NCBI GenBank assembly: GCA_027491315.1
Contig: JAIXWL010000001.1
Span: 434,001 to 498,000 of the forward strand
Direction of reading: 5' to 3'
Origin: Cytophagaceae bacterium
GTDB taxonomy: Bacteria > Bacteroidota > Bacteroidia > Cytophagales > Spirosomataceae
Length of the DNA: 64,000 nt
Shown: positions 23,202 through 33,003 of the stretch, in pieces
Layout: each line of letters starts with the position of its first letter
How positions within the stretch are numbered: position 1 is the stretch's first letter
Notes under the pieces: generated by a model
Told to the model about the DNA's origin: nothing
Seen by the model: only the letters and a program-made list of their open reading frames with translations
Database searches by the model: none
Program-made: the position numbers and the translations under genes

Positions 23202-24437
23202 ATGGCATTAAATTGGATTTGGTTTCTGTTTTTTGGTGTGGCCTTTGTGGTTGCTATTATTCAGTTCTTGTTTTTTGGAAACACCGATATATTTAAAATT
23301 CTAGTAGATGGAATGTTCGATTCCGCTGAAATGGCGGTCATGAAAATTGCCCTTCCCTTAGCAGGAGTTATGACTTTTTTCATGGGAATCTTACAAATTG
23401 GAGAAAAGGCAGGCGCCATACAATTTTTAGCAAAACGAATTCGTCCCTTTTTTACTCGACTTTTTCCTGAAATTCCTGCAGATCACCCCGTTCATGGTCA
23501 AATGATTATGAATTTTTCCGCCAATCTATTAGGCTTAGACAATGCCGCAACCCCGTTTGGTCTGAAAGCCATGCAAGGCTTACAAGATATTAATCCGAGC
23601 AAAGAAACAGCATCTAATGCACAAATCATGTTTCTGACCTTACATAGTGCGGGACCTGTATTAATTCCATTAAGTATCATGGCCCAGAGGGCCATCTATG
23701 GGGCTCAAGATGCCTCTGATGTCTTTATTCCTTGTTTAATGGCCACTTATGCCGCCACTCTAGTAGGCTTAATGTTTGTAGCTATCAAGCAAAAAATCAA
23801 TTTGTTGGAACCGGTATTATTAACTTGGCTCGTGGGTTTAACCCTATTCTTTGGGGGAATATTAGCTTATTTCAGCTCATTAAGTAAAGAACAAATTGAA
23901 ATACAATCCAAGATATTCAGCAATGGATTATTATTTACTCTCATACTTAGTTTTATCGTGGCAGCCTTTTGGAAGAAAATAGACATCTTTTCCACATTTG
24001 TGGAAGGCGCCAAAGGGGGATTTGAAACCTCAGTTAAAATCATTCCTTATTTGGTAGGTATGTTAGTTGCTATCAGTTGTCTACGTAATTCAGGAACATT
24101 GGATTTTATTGTTGCAGGAATGAAGTGGCTAGTAAATCAATCCGGTTTGGATACTCGATTTATTGATGCAATGCCTACGGCCTTATTGCATCCGGTAAGT
24201 GGAAGTGGTTCTCGGGCCATGATGATTGATACCATGAAAACCTTTGGAGCAGATTCATTTGTTGGTAGACTTGCCTGTGTTTTCCAGGGTTCGGCTGAAA
24301 CCATTTTGTATGTGATAGCCCTATATTTTGGATCTGTGCAGGTAAAAAATATACGTTACACGCTTTGGGCTGGTTTAACGGCAGATTTGGCGGGAATCAT
24401 AACTGCGATATTTGTTAGCTACTTATTCTTTGGCTAA
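23202..24437 (+). CDS. Nucleoside-recognition/SpmA-SpmB fused membrane protein
   Basis: This is a 411-residue polytopic membrane protein with about ten hydrophobic segments. The N-terminal half matches the SpmA type (AEMAVMKIALPLAGVMTFFM, MNFSANLLGLDNAATPFGLK). The C-terminal half matches the SpmB type (GAKGGFETSVKIIPYLVGML, HPVSGSGSRAMMID). In Bacillus, SpmA and SpmB are separate proteins needed for spore-core dehydration. This organism is not a spore former, and Bacteroidota commonly carry the fused version with an unknown transport-like role. The Gate (nucleoside recognition) domain is recognised; the substrate is not. Confidence 0.85.
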   Translation: MALNWIWFLFFGVAFVVAIIQFLFFGNTDIFKILVDGMFDSAEMAVMKIALPLAGVMTFFMGILQIGEKAGAIQFLAKRIRPFFTRLFPEIPADHPVHGQMIMNFSANLLGLDNAATPFGLKAMQGLQDINPSKETASNAQIMFLTLHSAGPVLIPLSIMAQRAIYGAQDASDVFIPCLMATYAATLVGLMFVAIKQKINLLEPVLLTWLVGLTLFFGGILAYFSSLSKEQIEIQSKIFSNGLLFTLILSFIVAAFWKKIDIFSTFVEGAKGGFETSVKIIPYLVGMLVAISCLRNSGTLDFIVAGMKWLVNQSGLDTRFIDAMPTALLHPVSGSGSRAMMIDTMKTFGADSFVGRLACVFQGSAETILYVIALYFGSVQVKNIRYTLWAGLTADLAGIITAIFVSYLFFG

Positions 24438-24440
24438 AGA

Positions 24441-25925
24441 CTAATTCAAAGGAAAACTGATCGCTAAATTTCCACCTATGGTTGGAGGTGTTAAATTTCC
24501 CTTTTCTACTCCAAGGTTTGCTTTTAACAGGGCTTCCGGAAAGCCTGAAATATTTATGGATCTGTGCCACAATAAACCTGCAGAATACTGTTTTTTTACC
24601 GGAATGTATTCATTCCCAAACCAACCAATAGCATTGGATAAACTAGCTCTTAGTTGAATCTTATTTTCTCCGAAAACAAACTCTCCCGCCGCATAAAAAG
24701 CCTCCACTCGGTTATTGTCAATGTATGTTCTATTTGTTGGATTCAAATCTGATTCAGCATCTAAAGTCAGTAATGGGGTACCTATCCCTTTGCCAAAATA
24801 AGTCCATCCGTTTTGATATACACCATTATTCAAATAATCATCAAATCCTCTTATCTTGCTTTGATCATTGAAAATGTTTCCTCCTTGAGATGTGGTATTC
24901 AAATATTCAAATACCACCTTAATCAAACCTTGATCGGCTTTTCTGGTGATGGCCAATCCATGTAAACCATCGGTGATATTATTGCCATAATACAGAGATC
25001 CGTCTTCATAAATACTTTGACGGTAGAAAAAAACTTTAGCTTGATTCAATTCGACTTCCATCCCCAAGTCAACTGTTCCTAAATGGTTCCCTGATCGATT
25101 AAAACCGTCATTATAGCCATAGGTGGCAGTATCTCCTTTAACGGCATTGGATTTACCAGTAACTACTGATACATAGGTGGATAAATCAGATGGAATTATT
25201 CCATTTTTTGCAGAGATATTATAAGGGTCCGCATATTTTAATTTCCCTCCCCACTGAACTTGGTGGTTAAAACCAGCATAAAATTTTACCCTCCAAGTAG
25301 GCTTTCCAAATCGGCCATAAAAGGATTTTTGATGTAGATAAAAATCTCTAACATCTTCCCGAGAATTTTCAAACCAGCCATGGGAATAGTTTCCTTTAAA
25401 CGCCAAAACACCCCTCAAAAACCCTGGAGACCAATATTCTTTAACTTGTAATTCTATTTTGGGTAATGGAAGTGCATTTCCCGACCAAATGTATGAACCC
25501 GAACTTAGGGTTGAATCTACCAAACCAAAAATCTGTTTTTGTCGGCCCGCTACTAGTTCAAAAATTCCAACTTTCCCCTTTACATACATTTCTGGAAAAA
25601 AGACATCTGCTTTATTTTCTCCTAAATTAACTTGAGAAGAAAATCCATAAGCCCAATCAACTTGTTTCTTAGGGCGATATTCCATTCGATGGGAAAATGC
25701 AGAAAAACCATATGAGCCCGATGCAGGGACAAGTCCATATTGATTAGCTCTTAACCAAAGTGGATTATAGACCCCTCCTAGGGTACCCCCCATTCCAATG
25801 GAGAAATCAGATGCTATTTTCCTTTGGGCATAAAGGGAATTTACACACATGAATACACAGATAAATACCGTTAAATTCCTAACAAGCATCTGTTTTAACT
25901 GATTCATATGGCTAATTTGATTCAT
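24441..25925 (-). CDS. Capsule-assembly Wzi-family outer-membrane protein
   Basis: This 494-residue protein has a signal peptide (MLVRNLTVFICVFMCVNSLYAQ within a longer start; ATG at 25923-25925 or at 25905-25907). The body is a beta-barrel with aromatic-rich strands, such as YKPKKQ-type and GRFGKPTWRVKFYAGFNHQV segments, typical of the Wzi family. Wzi anchors capsule or exopolysaccharide on the outer surface. The following genes on the minus strand, an UpxY-type antiterminator upstream and GDP-mannose dehydratase upstream of that, are both polysaccharide genes. This supports a surface-glycan role. Confidence 0.82.
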   Translation of the reverse strand: MNQISHMNQLKQMLVRNLTVFICVFMCVNSLYAQRKIASDFSIGMGGTLGGVYNPLWLRANQYGLVPASGSYGFSAFSHRMEYRPKKQVDWAYGFSSQVNLGENKADVFFPEMYVKGKVGIFELVAGRQKQIFGLVDSTLSSGSYIWSGNALPLPKIELQVKEYWSPGFLRGVLAFKGNYSHGWFENSREDVRDFYLHQKSFYGRFGKPTWRVKFYAGFNHQVQWGGKLKYADPYNISAKNGIIPSDLSTYVSVVTGKSNAVKGDTATYGYNDGFNRSGNHLGTVDLGMEVELNQAKVFFYRQSIYEDGSLYYGNNITDGLHGLAITRKADQGLIKVVFEYLNTTSQGGNIFNDQSKIRGFDDYLNNGVYQNGWTYFGKGIGTPLLTLDAESDLNPTNRTYIDNNRVEAFYAAGEFVFGENKIQLRASLSNAIGWFGNEYIPVKKQYSAGLLWHRSINISGFPEALLKANLGVEKGNLTPPTIGGNLAISFPLN

Positions 25926-25949
25926 TCAAAGATAGTTGAAAAATTGAAA

Positions 25950-26429
25950 TTACTGACTTTGATTTATATAAGCGACAAGTTCAAAGCCTAGGCTGTCTAT
26001 CCTAAGCCGCACTTCATGCTTATTTTTAAAACCTACAACTTCTGCTTTTTGGCCCGCCAATGCCCCTGTATCTAGAGTTACAAAATCACCAATATTTACC
26101 AGCTTGCCTATTGCCTCTACATCACTATGCTCTGATAAGAAATTTTGTATGGCTTTAATTTCTGAATCTTGAACAACAGCAGGTTTTTGTAACCAATAAA
26201 CAAAATTAACCACCCCGTTGATTTGTCGAACTACACTACTCTGTAAAGCCAAATCGATATCCACAAATACGTAAGATTTAAACAATGGCTCTTCAACCCA
26301 TTTTTTACGATCTGACCACTGCTTTCTCTTTTTGGTTAAAGGACAATAGCATGTTATACCTTTTTCTTGAAGTCGCAAGGCAACTTTTTTCTCCACTCTA
26401 GATTTTGTATACAAGGCATACCAGGCCAT
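25950..26429 (-). CDS. UpxY-type NusG-like transcription antiterminator
   Basis: The 159-residue protein has an NGN domain (MAWYALYTKSRVEKKVALRL, then CYCPLTKKRKQWSDRKK and EPLFKSYVFVDID) and a C-terminal KOW domain (GDFVTLDTGALAGQKAEVVG). It is the NusG paralogue that in Bacteroidota promotes transcription of polysaccharide loci by reading through terminators. It lies between the gmd gene and the Wzi gene on the same strand, 25 bp before the latter, so it probably controls this surface-glycan operon. Confidence 0.9.
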   Translation of the reverse strand: MAWYALYTKSRVEKKVALRLQEKGITCYCPLTKKRKQWSDRKKWVEEPLFKSYVFVDIDLALQSSVVRQINGVVNFVYWLQKPAVVQDSEIKAIQNFLSEHSDVEAIGKLVNIGDFVTLDTGALAGQKAEVVGFKNKHEVRLRIDSLGFELVAYINQSQ

Positions 26430-26480
26430 ATTATTATTTATATCAGGTTTATTTTATCCACTGATACGTTACTAGAATTT

Positions 26481-27569
26481 TTAAATAGTATCCTTTTTCG
26501 AAAACAATTGAATATCAGAACTCATCATATCCTTAACTAAAGCAGGTAAATCATATTTCAATGTCCAACCCAGTTTGGTTTGAGCTTTAGTAGGATCCCC
26601 AATTAATAACTCTACTTCAGTGGGCCTAAAATATCTTGGATCGACAGCTACCACTTCTTTACCAATTTCTACTTGATACAAAGGATTATGACACGCCTTA
26701 ACCAATGCCACTTCTTCTATTCCACTTCCTTTAAATTCCAATTCAATTCCTACTTCATTAAAGGACATAATGATAAAATCACGAACCGTAGTCGTTATTC
26801 CTGTAGCTATCACAAAATCTTCAGGTTGTTCCTGTTGCAAAATCAACCACATTGCTTCCACATAATCTTTAGCATGGCCCCAATCACGCTTGGCATCTAA
26901 ATTTCCTAAATAGATTTTATCTTGTTGGCCTAAAGCAATTTGAGAAACTCCACGGGTAATCTTACGCGTTACAAAAGTCTCTCCACGCAAGGGGGATTCG
27001 TGATTAAACAAGATTCCGTTTACCGCAAACATTTGATAAGCCTCTCGATAATTCACCGTTATCCAATAAGCATACATCTTCGCTACAGCATAAGGCGATC
27101 GAGGATAAAAAGGCGTTTTCTCAGATTGAGGAACTTCTTGAACCAAACCATAAAGCTCAGACGTAGAGGCCTGATATATCTTTGTTTTTTGAGTCAATCC
27201 CAATAGGCGTACCGCCTCCAAAATTCGTAAAGTTCCTATTCCGTCTACTTGTGCCGTATATTCAGGCTCGTCAAATGATACCTTTACATGTGACATAGCA
27301 CCAAGATTATATATCTCATCTGGCTGAACTTCCTGAATGATTCGAATGATGTTGGTTGAATCACTTAAATCTCCATAATGTAAATGAAAATTTGAGGAAT
27401 CTACATGAGGATCCTGGTAAAGGTGATCAATGCGTTGCGTGTTGATCAAGGAGCTTCTACGCTTTATTCCGTGAACACGATAACCCTTACCTAATAAAAG
27501 TTCAGCTAAATACGCGCCATCCTGTCCTGTGATGCCGGTAATTAAAGCCACTTTTTGTGCTTGAGACAT
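26481..27569 (-). CDS. gmd: GDP-mannose 4,6-dehydratase
   Basis: The protein has 362 residues from ATG 27567-27569; an upstream TTG at 27584 is unlikely. This short-chain dehydrogenase/reductase family enzyme converts GDP-D-mannose to GDP-4-keto-6-deoxy-D-mannose, the precursor of GDP-fucose and related 6-deoxy sugars. The NADP-binding motif [20 protein letters not shown] is at the N-terminus, the catalytic Ser/Tyr/Lys motif at [15 protein letters not shown], and [13 protein letters not shown] is a typical Gmd signature. It starts the polysaccharide gene run (gmd, upxY, wzi). A terminator hairpin lies just upstream and isolates it from the acyl-CoA ligase gene. Confidence 0.93.
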   Translation of the reverse strand: MSQAQKVALITGITGQDGAYLAELLLGKGYRVHGIKRRSSLINTQRIDHLYQDPHVDSSNFHLHYGDLSDSTNIIRIIQEVQPDEIYNLGAMSHVKVSFDEPEYTAQVDGIGTLRILEAVRLLGLTQKTKIYQASTSELYGLVQEVPQSEKTPFYPRSPYAVAKMYAYWITVNYREAYQMFAVNGILFNHESPLRGETFVTRKITRGVSQIALGQQDKIYLGNLDAKRDWGHAKDYVEAMWLILQQEQPEDFVIATGITTTVRDFIIMSFNEVGIELEFKGSGIEEVALVKACHNPLYQVEIGKEVVAVDPRYFRPTEVELLIGDPTKAQTKLGWTLKYDLPALVKDMMSSDIQLFSKKDTI

Positions 27570-27590
27570 AAAATTTCGATTCAATAATTA

Positions 27591-27620
27591 AAAAAGAAAG
27601 GCAAAAATGCCTTTTCTTTT
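27591..27620 (-). terminator. Terminator downstream of the acyl-CoA ligase
   Basis: AAAGGCA (27597-27603) pairs with TGCCTTT (27608-27614), and the flanks AAGA and TTCTT extend the stem with a one-base bulge. Read on the minus strand the stem is followed by a T run. It ends the long-chain acyl-CoA ligase transcript about 80 bp after its stop. Confidence 0.75.
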
Positions 27621-27700
27621 AACGTTTAACACGTAAAATTACTAAAATTTCCGAGTGCAGCCGATAAATTATTCATTAGGATAGCTTGAAAGCTACATGC

Positions 27701-29473
27701 CTAATCATAGAGTCCGAGGATCTGTTTTTCATATCGGGAGACAATCACCTTGCGTTTTAATTTTAAGGTTGGTGTCAATTCCCCGTCTGAAATCGTAAAT
27801 AATCTAGGTAAAAGAACGAACTTTTTAACTTGCTCATAGCGTGCAACAGATGCCATAGTCATTAAAACCTCCTCGTTTATCTTTTCTATTACCTTAGGAT
27901 GGGCAATCATCTCTTCAGGGGTGCCCACTGCAATATCCTGCTGTTTACACCAAACTTGCAAAGCATTAAATTCAGGAATAATTAGCGCCGAAGGAAACTT
28001 TTGGCCTTCCCCAACTACCATACATTGTTCAATAAATGCGGACTCTTTTAGTTTATTTTCTACCAATTGAGGAGCCACGTATTTACCTCCCGATGTTTTA
28101 AATATTTCTTTTTTTCGATCTGTTATCTTTAAATATTTACCATCAACTAACTCTCCAATATCTCCCGTATGGAACCATCTATCTGGATCGATTGCCTCGG
28201 CCGTTGCAGTTGGGTTGTTATAATACCCAGGCATAACAGAGTCTCCTTTGACACATATTTCTCCATCTTCGGCAATCTTCAATTGAATACAATCCAAAAG
28301 TGTTCCTACACAGCCAACCTTAAAATCTGGTGGGCTAATTTTTGAAACAGAAATAACGGGTGAGGTTTCTGTCAAACCATAACCCTCCGCAATAGGAATG
28401 TTGGCTGCCCAAAAAATTCGAGACAATCTAGGTTGAAGGGCTGCAGAGCCAGAGGTGATGGCTCGTATATTTCCTCCCAATGCCTCTTGCCATTTACTGA
28501 ATATCAATTTTCTGAAAATAGCTAATTTGATGCTATCCAAAAATCCCAATTTCTCCATGGGATCGAATTTTAAACCAAAATCAATAGCTGCAAAAAATAG
28601 GCTTCTTTTAAATCCTGTTAGTTCATTTCCTTTAGCTAAAACCTTATCATATACTTTCTCTAGTAACCGGGGTACAGTAGCAAACATGGCTGGCTTTACC
28701 TCTTTTATGTTTTCTGCAACTGTATCTAAGTTTTCCGCGTAATAAATAGAAACTCCATAAAACATGTACAAATAGATGTTCGTCCGCTCATAAATATGAC
28801 ACATGGGTAAAAAACTCAATACTTTATCTAAGGAGTTGATTTGGAAAAACTCCCCACGATCCAATGATTTTACGTTGCTGATAATGTTATGATGGGTTAA
28901 CATAACACCTTTAGGCCTCCCTGTTGTACCTGAGGTATAAATTAAAGTAAGCAAATCATTCGGCTGAACCGACGCTTTGATGGGTTCTAAAACATTAGCA
29001 TCTTGCCATTGACCCAATTCTTTAAGCTCTGTCCACAAACTTGCTCCAGAAATCGGATCAAACGTATAAATGGTTTTAATTTTAGAATTGTCTTTGGCGG
29101 CTTCTTTGGCTTTTAAATATAATTCCTCATTTTCCGCAAAAACAAAGGTGACTCCTGAGTCCTCAAAAATATATGCATAATCTTCCACCGTAATGGTAGG
29201 ATATAATGGGACCGTTACAGCTCCAAGTACTTGCACAGCAAAATCAACGAAATTCCATTCAGGACGATTGGTTGAAATAATAGCTATTTTATCCCCGGGC
29301 TTAACACCTAAACTCCACAAACCTAGGGCTAATTGCTCTATCGTTTCTAATGTGTCTGTATTCGAATAATTTTTCCAATATCCATCCTCTTTCTTATTTA
29401 ATAGATCCGACTTATGGAAAGTCTTATATACATCTAATAAATCAAATACGCGTGTTAATGAAGCATGTTTCAT
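27701..29473 (-). CDS. Long-chain fatty-acid-CoA ligase
   Basis: This 590-residue AMP-forming ligase has the P-loop-like motif TLIYTSGTTGRPKGVMLTH, the adenylation motif GYGLTETSPVISV, and the C-terminal motif GDIGELVDGKYLKITDRKKE. It activates fatty acids to acyl-CoA for degradation or lipid synthesis. It has no membrane segment and is probably peripheral to the membrane. A -7 element (CAAAGTTA on the plus strand, 29504-29511, reading TAACTTTG on the minus strand) lies upstream. It stands alone in its transcript, with a hairpin downstream. Confidence 0.92.
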   Translation of the reverse strand: MKHASLTRVFDLLDVYKTFHKSDLLNKKEDGYWKNYSNTDTLETIEQLALGLWSLGVKPGDKIAIISTNRPEWNFVDFAVQVLGAVTVPLYPTITVEDYAYIFEDSGVTFVFAENEELYLKAKEAAKDNSKIKTIYTFDPISGASLWTELKELGQWQDANVLEPIKASVQPNDLLTLIYTSGTTGRPKGVMLTHHNIISNVKSLDRGEFFQINSLDKVLSFLPMCHIYERTNIYLYMFYGVSIYYAENLDTVAENIKEVKPAMFATVPRLLEKVYDKVLAKGNELTGFKRSLFFAAIDFGLKFDPMEKLGFLDSIKLAIFRKLIFSKWQEALGGNIRAITSGSAALQPRLSRIFWAANIPIAEGYGLTETSPVISVSKISPPDFKVGCVGTLLDCIQLKIAEDGEICVKGDSVMPGYYNNPTATAEAIDPDRWFHTGDIGELVDGKYLKITDRKKEIFKTSGGKYVAPQLVENKLKESAFIEQCMVVGEGQKFPSALIIPEFNALQVWCKQQDIAVGTPEEMIAHPKVIEKINEEVLMTMASVARYEQVKKFVLLPRLFTISDGELTPTLKLKRKVIVSRYEKQILGLYD

Positions 29474-29503
29474 ATGTATGGTAAAGTTCTAGTGTATTCA
29501 AAT

Positions 29504-29511
29504 CAAAGTTA
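29504..29511 (-). promoter_or_regulatory. -7 promoter element of the acyl-CoA ligase gene
   Basis: TAACTTTG on the minus strand matches TAnnTTTG and lies 31 bp upstream of the ATG. The -33 TTG is not clear at the expected 19-20 bp distance, so only the -7 half is supported. Confidence 0.45.
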
Positions 29512-29571
29512 GGTAAATCTGTCTGAGAAAATGTGATATTTAGTCTATTTTTTAGGACGGAATTTATACCA

Positions 29572-31086
29572 TTATGGTTTAGTTAAGTTCAATCTTATTT
29601 CTTGTAAATAAATACTACTCGGATACTTGTTAACGAATTGAAGGACTAATTCCTTGTCCTTATATCCCGTTAATTTTAAATATTGATATAATGCATCATC
29701 CCCATAAATGTCTTGGTCAAAGCGATCATATATATCTTTAAACAGGTTTATAGCTAGACTCATTTCTTTCTTCTCTAAGGCTCTTTGAGCCATTAAATAC
29801 AGAATATCATCTTCTAAACTTTGGCCTTTTTGGCTTTTAAATAACTGCTCCAATGCTAAATCGGCTTCCTTTATCTTCTTTTGTTCGTATAACCACTGAA
29901 CTGTTGAAAATGATTTTAATGCCGTTTCAAGGGTATCTATTCCTGAATTATCCTCTATAACCCAACTCAAATGCAAGGCGTCATTGGCTATTTCTTTCTG
30001 GGTACTTTGCTTTAGTACATCAAAATTGGCTTTCGCTAATTCAAAATCTCCTGTATAATAATAAAGCTTACCTGTTTTTAATTTTGCTTCATATGCAATA
30101 GGCGAATCCTTCACCAATTTTTCGACTTGCGCGTATTGAATTAAAGCGTCATACTTCCTTCCAGCATACAAGTATACATCACCTAACTCCAATTTCATTT
30201 GGGCTTGTAAATTGATATTGGATTCAGCTAATTCAATTCCTTTCTGATATACCTTTTCTGCCGAATCCAATTGATTCAGTTGATACAGAAAAATTCTGGC
30301 TTCTGATAAGTAAGTATCCGCCGTACCCGCATTATTTCCCCGATCCTTCCTCAGTTCTCGATAGGATTGAATCAAATTAGAAAATTCCGTTTTTTCAATC
30401 ACCATTTTATTTTGAATACTCTGCTCTCTAGAAGCCAATAATAACTGCTTCCAATTTAACAGCTGCGGAGAACGAGGATAGGTTTTAACTAAGTACTCAA
30501 ATATTTGATTAACCAAAGTCCATTGCTGACGCTGAAAACAAGCAATCCCAAAATCACTCACTTCTTTTCCACCCGACTTAAATCGAATATCCAAAGCTTT
30601 TCTTTGTAACCACACCTTTTCCCATTGTTGATTTAATGCATACCAATGTATGATCAATTCAACAGGATTAGCCTGATCAGGATTTGCTTGAATCAAAGCA
30701 ACCAACATTTGCTCTACTTCACGATTCGCTATTTCTTGGTCTTTCAAATTAGTCAACCAGTCTTTTGTTAGTTCCAAGCCCTGGGAACTTAAAGACTTAT
30801 CAACAATTTGTCCACAATACTTAATCCAAAGCGGTGCTAAATTTTCTTTAAGTATTTCATTAAATGAATAAAATGTTAAAAAAGAACCATTATTTAGATT
30901 TTTTAAGAATAAATCATCCAACTGCTTTATCCGTTTCTTCTCTTTCTTAATTTTAACAATTTGATGTAATCGATCAACAAATAAAGAATCAGGACTTTTA
31001 AGCAAAGTTGATGCATTGACAGAATCAACATTCCCCAATATGATTATGAAGAGAATAAAAAAAGATTTAGCAAATGTTTTCCACAT
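29572..31086 (-). CDS. Secreted tetratricopeptide-repeat protein
   Basis: The 504-residue protein has a signal peptide (cleavage near VNASTLLKS) and helical TPR-like repeats from about residue 130 to the end, such as AEKVYQKGIELAESNINLQA, DVYLYAGRKYDALIQYAQVE and LYYYTGDFELAKANFDVLKQ. TPR proteins serve as protein-interaction scaffolds. In the periplasm they often help assemble outer-membrane or secretion complexes. It is the gene adjoining the origin-like region, with its start 60 bp from the first DnaA box. No enzymatic motif is seen. Confidence 0.8.
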   Translation of the reverse strand: MWKTFAKSFFILFIIILGNVDSVNASTLLKSPDSLFVDRLHQIVKIKKEKKRIKQLDDLFLKNLNNGSFLTFYSFNEILKENLAPLWIKYCGQIVDKSLSSQGLELTKDWLTNLKDQEIANREVEQMLVALIQANPDQANPVELIIHWYALNQQWEKVWLQRKALDIRFKSGGKEVSDFGIACFQRQQWTLVNQIFEYLVKTYPRSPQLLNWKQLLLASREQSIQNKMVIEKTEFSNLIQSYRELRKDRGNNAGTADTYLSEARIFLYQLNQLDSAEKVYQKGIELAESNINLQAQMKLELGDVYLYAGRKYDALIQYAQVEKLVKDSPIAYEAKLKTGKLYYYTGDFELAKANFDVLKQSTQKEIANDALHLSWVIEDNSGIDTLETALKSFSTVQWLYEQKKIKEADLALEQLFKSQKGQSLEDDILYLMAQRALEKKEMSLAINLFKDIYDRFDQDIYGDDALYQYLKLTGYKDKELVLQFVNKYPSSIYLQEIRLNLTKP

Positions 31087-31090
31087 GACT

Positions 31091-31359
31091 TATTTAAAAA
31101 AAATAAAAAATTTATAAATCTTCTTTTTGTTTCTTATTGTTATTCGATGTGGATAAGTGGATAAGCTTTAATTTGATATTTAAATACTTGATAATTAGGC
31201 AAATATATTTTTTATGTATATGTTATCTATGTAGATAAGTTCAGATTTTTTTGTGGATTACTGGTAAAAATTGTCCACAACTTTTTACTAATATTTTCTT
31301 TCCACATTTTCCTCCTTAGATGTTCACTATTTTATCAGCTTATACACATCTTATCCACA
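31091..31359. other. Probable chromosomal replication origin (oriC)
   Basis: Perfect DnaA boxes are at 31148-31156 (TGTGGATAA) and 31351-31359 (TTATCCACA). Boxes with one mismatch are at 31156-31164 (AGTGGATAA), 31230-31238 (TGTAGATAA), 31252-31260 (TGTGGATTA), 31271-31279 (TTGTCCACA) and 31340-31348 (TTATACACA). An almost pure A/T stretch at 31091-31140 could be the unwinding element. Two perfect parS sites lie 4-6 kb away and mnmG (gidA) is close, as in many bacterial origins. The whole 270-bp interval has no gene. Assignment rests on box clustering and neighbours; no skew analysis was done. Confidence 0.8.
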
Positions 31360-33003
31360 CTATTTTTGTGTATTTATTAACAAATCAGAAATTTGAAAAT
31401 TTGCCTTTAGTTTAATTTTGCCATCAATGAAGTAGACTGGTTCTGATTTTTTTCTCAGCTTAAAATTGCCAATATCCCAAACTCCATTCTTATTAAGATC
31501 ACCAATTACGCGGATTTGGTAGATACCTGGTTCCACGTGAATAAACTCAAATCTCTTTTTAGTGCTTTGTGTCATATACGGCTCAAAAGTATCAGCTTTG
31601 AGTAATTCTACAATATAATTAGTATCTGCTTGTGGGTTGGAAATATTGCCGTCAATACTGCCATAATTCTCAATGTCCTGCCATTCCATTTTTTGTGAAT
31701 ATGCTTGACTAGAATCTGCCTCAACTCCAACAAATGCATTCTTTATGATATTTAATTCGAATCTAGTTCTGCTCGGTAAATAGGCATTTTTTATAATTAG
31801 ATTATTTTGGTATTGATTCCATTGAAATGCTTGGTCCGGTAAAGTATGTATTTCGCCTTCTTCTGTTTTAAATTGCAATGATGTAGAAACCCACTGTTGT
31901 ATGGGTTTTGGAAATTTTATCTGAATGGAATCTACTGGAGATAGTAATTTGCCTGCTGCAGGTTTTACTTCAAAATTCAAATCCATTTTTTGTACTCGTT
32001 CTCTTTTTGTTGGTTCTCTGAATTTAATTTTTAAGGGTATTTGGTAGGTTCTATTGAGTGAGTCCGTAATACTTGTTTGAATAAAAATGGTATCAGCATT
32101 AGTTTGATTTAAAGCGTAGAAGCGGATATTTTTATTTTCTTCTTGCTGATAATATAGGGTTGCCTTAGGAGGATTTTTTATTTGTATGGTTTTAATACCT
32201 CTATTAAATTCGTACAAAACGGTTTTAGCTGATGCAGTAGTTTTGCTAAGTTTTAGTGAATCTTGATTTTGTAAGCTGATTGCGAAATTTTGTTCCACGT
32301 TTGATATTAAATCTAGGAACTTTTCAGAGATAAAATCTACAGATTCTTTATTTGAATTATAGAGCAAATTATTATTTACATCATGAAATGCGGCCATGTA
32401 GTATTTACCTTTTGCCAGGTTTTCAAGTAAGTAGTTTCCTGATGTATCTGTTTTTACAAAGTAATATGGCTTACTCGTATGAATGGAAAGGGAGTCATTC
32501 CATGGATAAAGTGCCACTAATATATTCTCGGGGTGCTTCTGGTTTAGTAGTTGATAGACCTTCCCTTTAATTTGTAATGAATCGATATCCTTCGACGTGC
32601 TAAAAACCAATTTTATATTTTTTCCTACATTTCTTTCGGAAGCATCTTCTATTGCATTTCTAAAATTGAAGGTATAGGTTGTATTGTCTTTCAATGTGCT
32701 ATCTAATAAAATACTTAAGCCTTGGGGCCTAATTTTTGTTTGATAGGTTCCAACCGATGGAGTAATCAATAATTCTTGACTTAGGTTTCTGATGCTTACA
32801 TATTCATTGAAAGTCAAGTCTATTCTTTTGCCTTTGAAATTTCTACTTTTATTGAGAGGGATAGATTCACTGATTTTGGGTGCTAATGTATCTTTTTTTC
32901 CCCCTGGAGGGTTGGCCATTTGCGCACAACCCTGAAGGATTAGCGTAATGAACAATCCTGAGATTAGCGAGAATAAAACCAAGTTTTTAAGCCTACTTAG
33001 CAT
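31360..33003 (-). CDS. Lipoprotein with Ig-like (SbsA-type) domains
   Basis: The protein has 547 residues from ATG 33001-33003. That start gives a signal with lipobox LILQGCAQ; the frame upstream to 33042 lies inside the neighbouring gene and breaks the signal. The mature N-terminus (PPGGKKDTLAPKISESIPLN) begins an SbsA-type Ig-like domain, followed by beta-rich repeats and a carboxypeptidase-regulatory-like fold near the middle (VKTDTSGNYLLENLAKGKYY). A last segment (GDLNKNGVWDIGNFKLRKKS) is EF/thrombospondin-like. These are typical cell-surface lipoproteins of Bacteroidota. Its start overlaps the end of the methyltransferase gene by 11 bp. A perfect DnaA box abuts its stop codon. Confidence 0.78.
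   Translation of the reverse strand: MLSRLKNLVLFSLISGLFITLILQGCAQMANPPGGKKDTLAPKISESIPLNKSRNFKGKRIDLTFNEYVSIRNLSQELLITPSVGTYQTKIRPQGLSILLDSTLKDNTTYTFNFRNAIEDASERNVGKNIKLVFSTSKDIDSLQIKGKVYQLLNQKHPENILVALYPWNDSLSIHTSKPYYFVKTDTSGNYLLENLAKGKYYMAAFHDVNNNLLYNSNKESVDFISEKFLDLISNVEQNFAISLQNQDSLKLSKTTASAKTVLYEFNRGIKTIQIKNPPKATLYYQQEENKNIRFYALNQTNADTIFIQTSITDSLNRTYQIPLKIKFREPTKRERVQKMDLNFEVKPAAGKLLSPVDSIQIKFPKPIQQWVSTSLQFKTEEGEIHTLPDQAFQWNQYQNNLIIKNAYLPSRTRFELNIIKNAFVGVEADSSQAYSQKMEWQDIENYGSIDGNISNPQADTNYIVELLKADTFEPYMTQSTKKRFEFIHVEPGIYQIRVIGDLNKNGVWDIGNFKLRKKSEPVYFIDGKIKLKANFQISDLLINTQK

Noticed and set aside
23202-24437. Sporulation gene
   Set aside because: The SpmA/SpmB match is a fused general Bacteroidota membrane protein; nothing else suggests spore formation.
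31529-31544. Third parS site
   Set aside because: Only 13 of 16 positions match and symmetry is broken, so it is at best a weak site and not listed as a feature.
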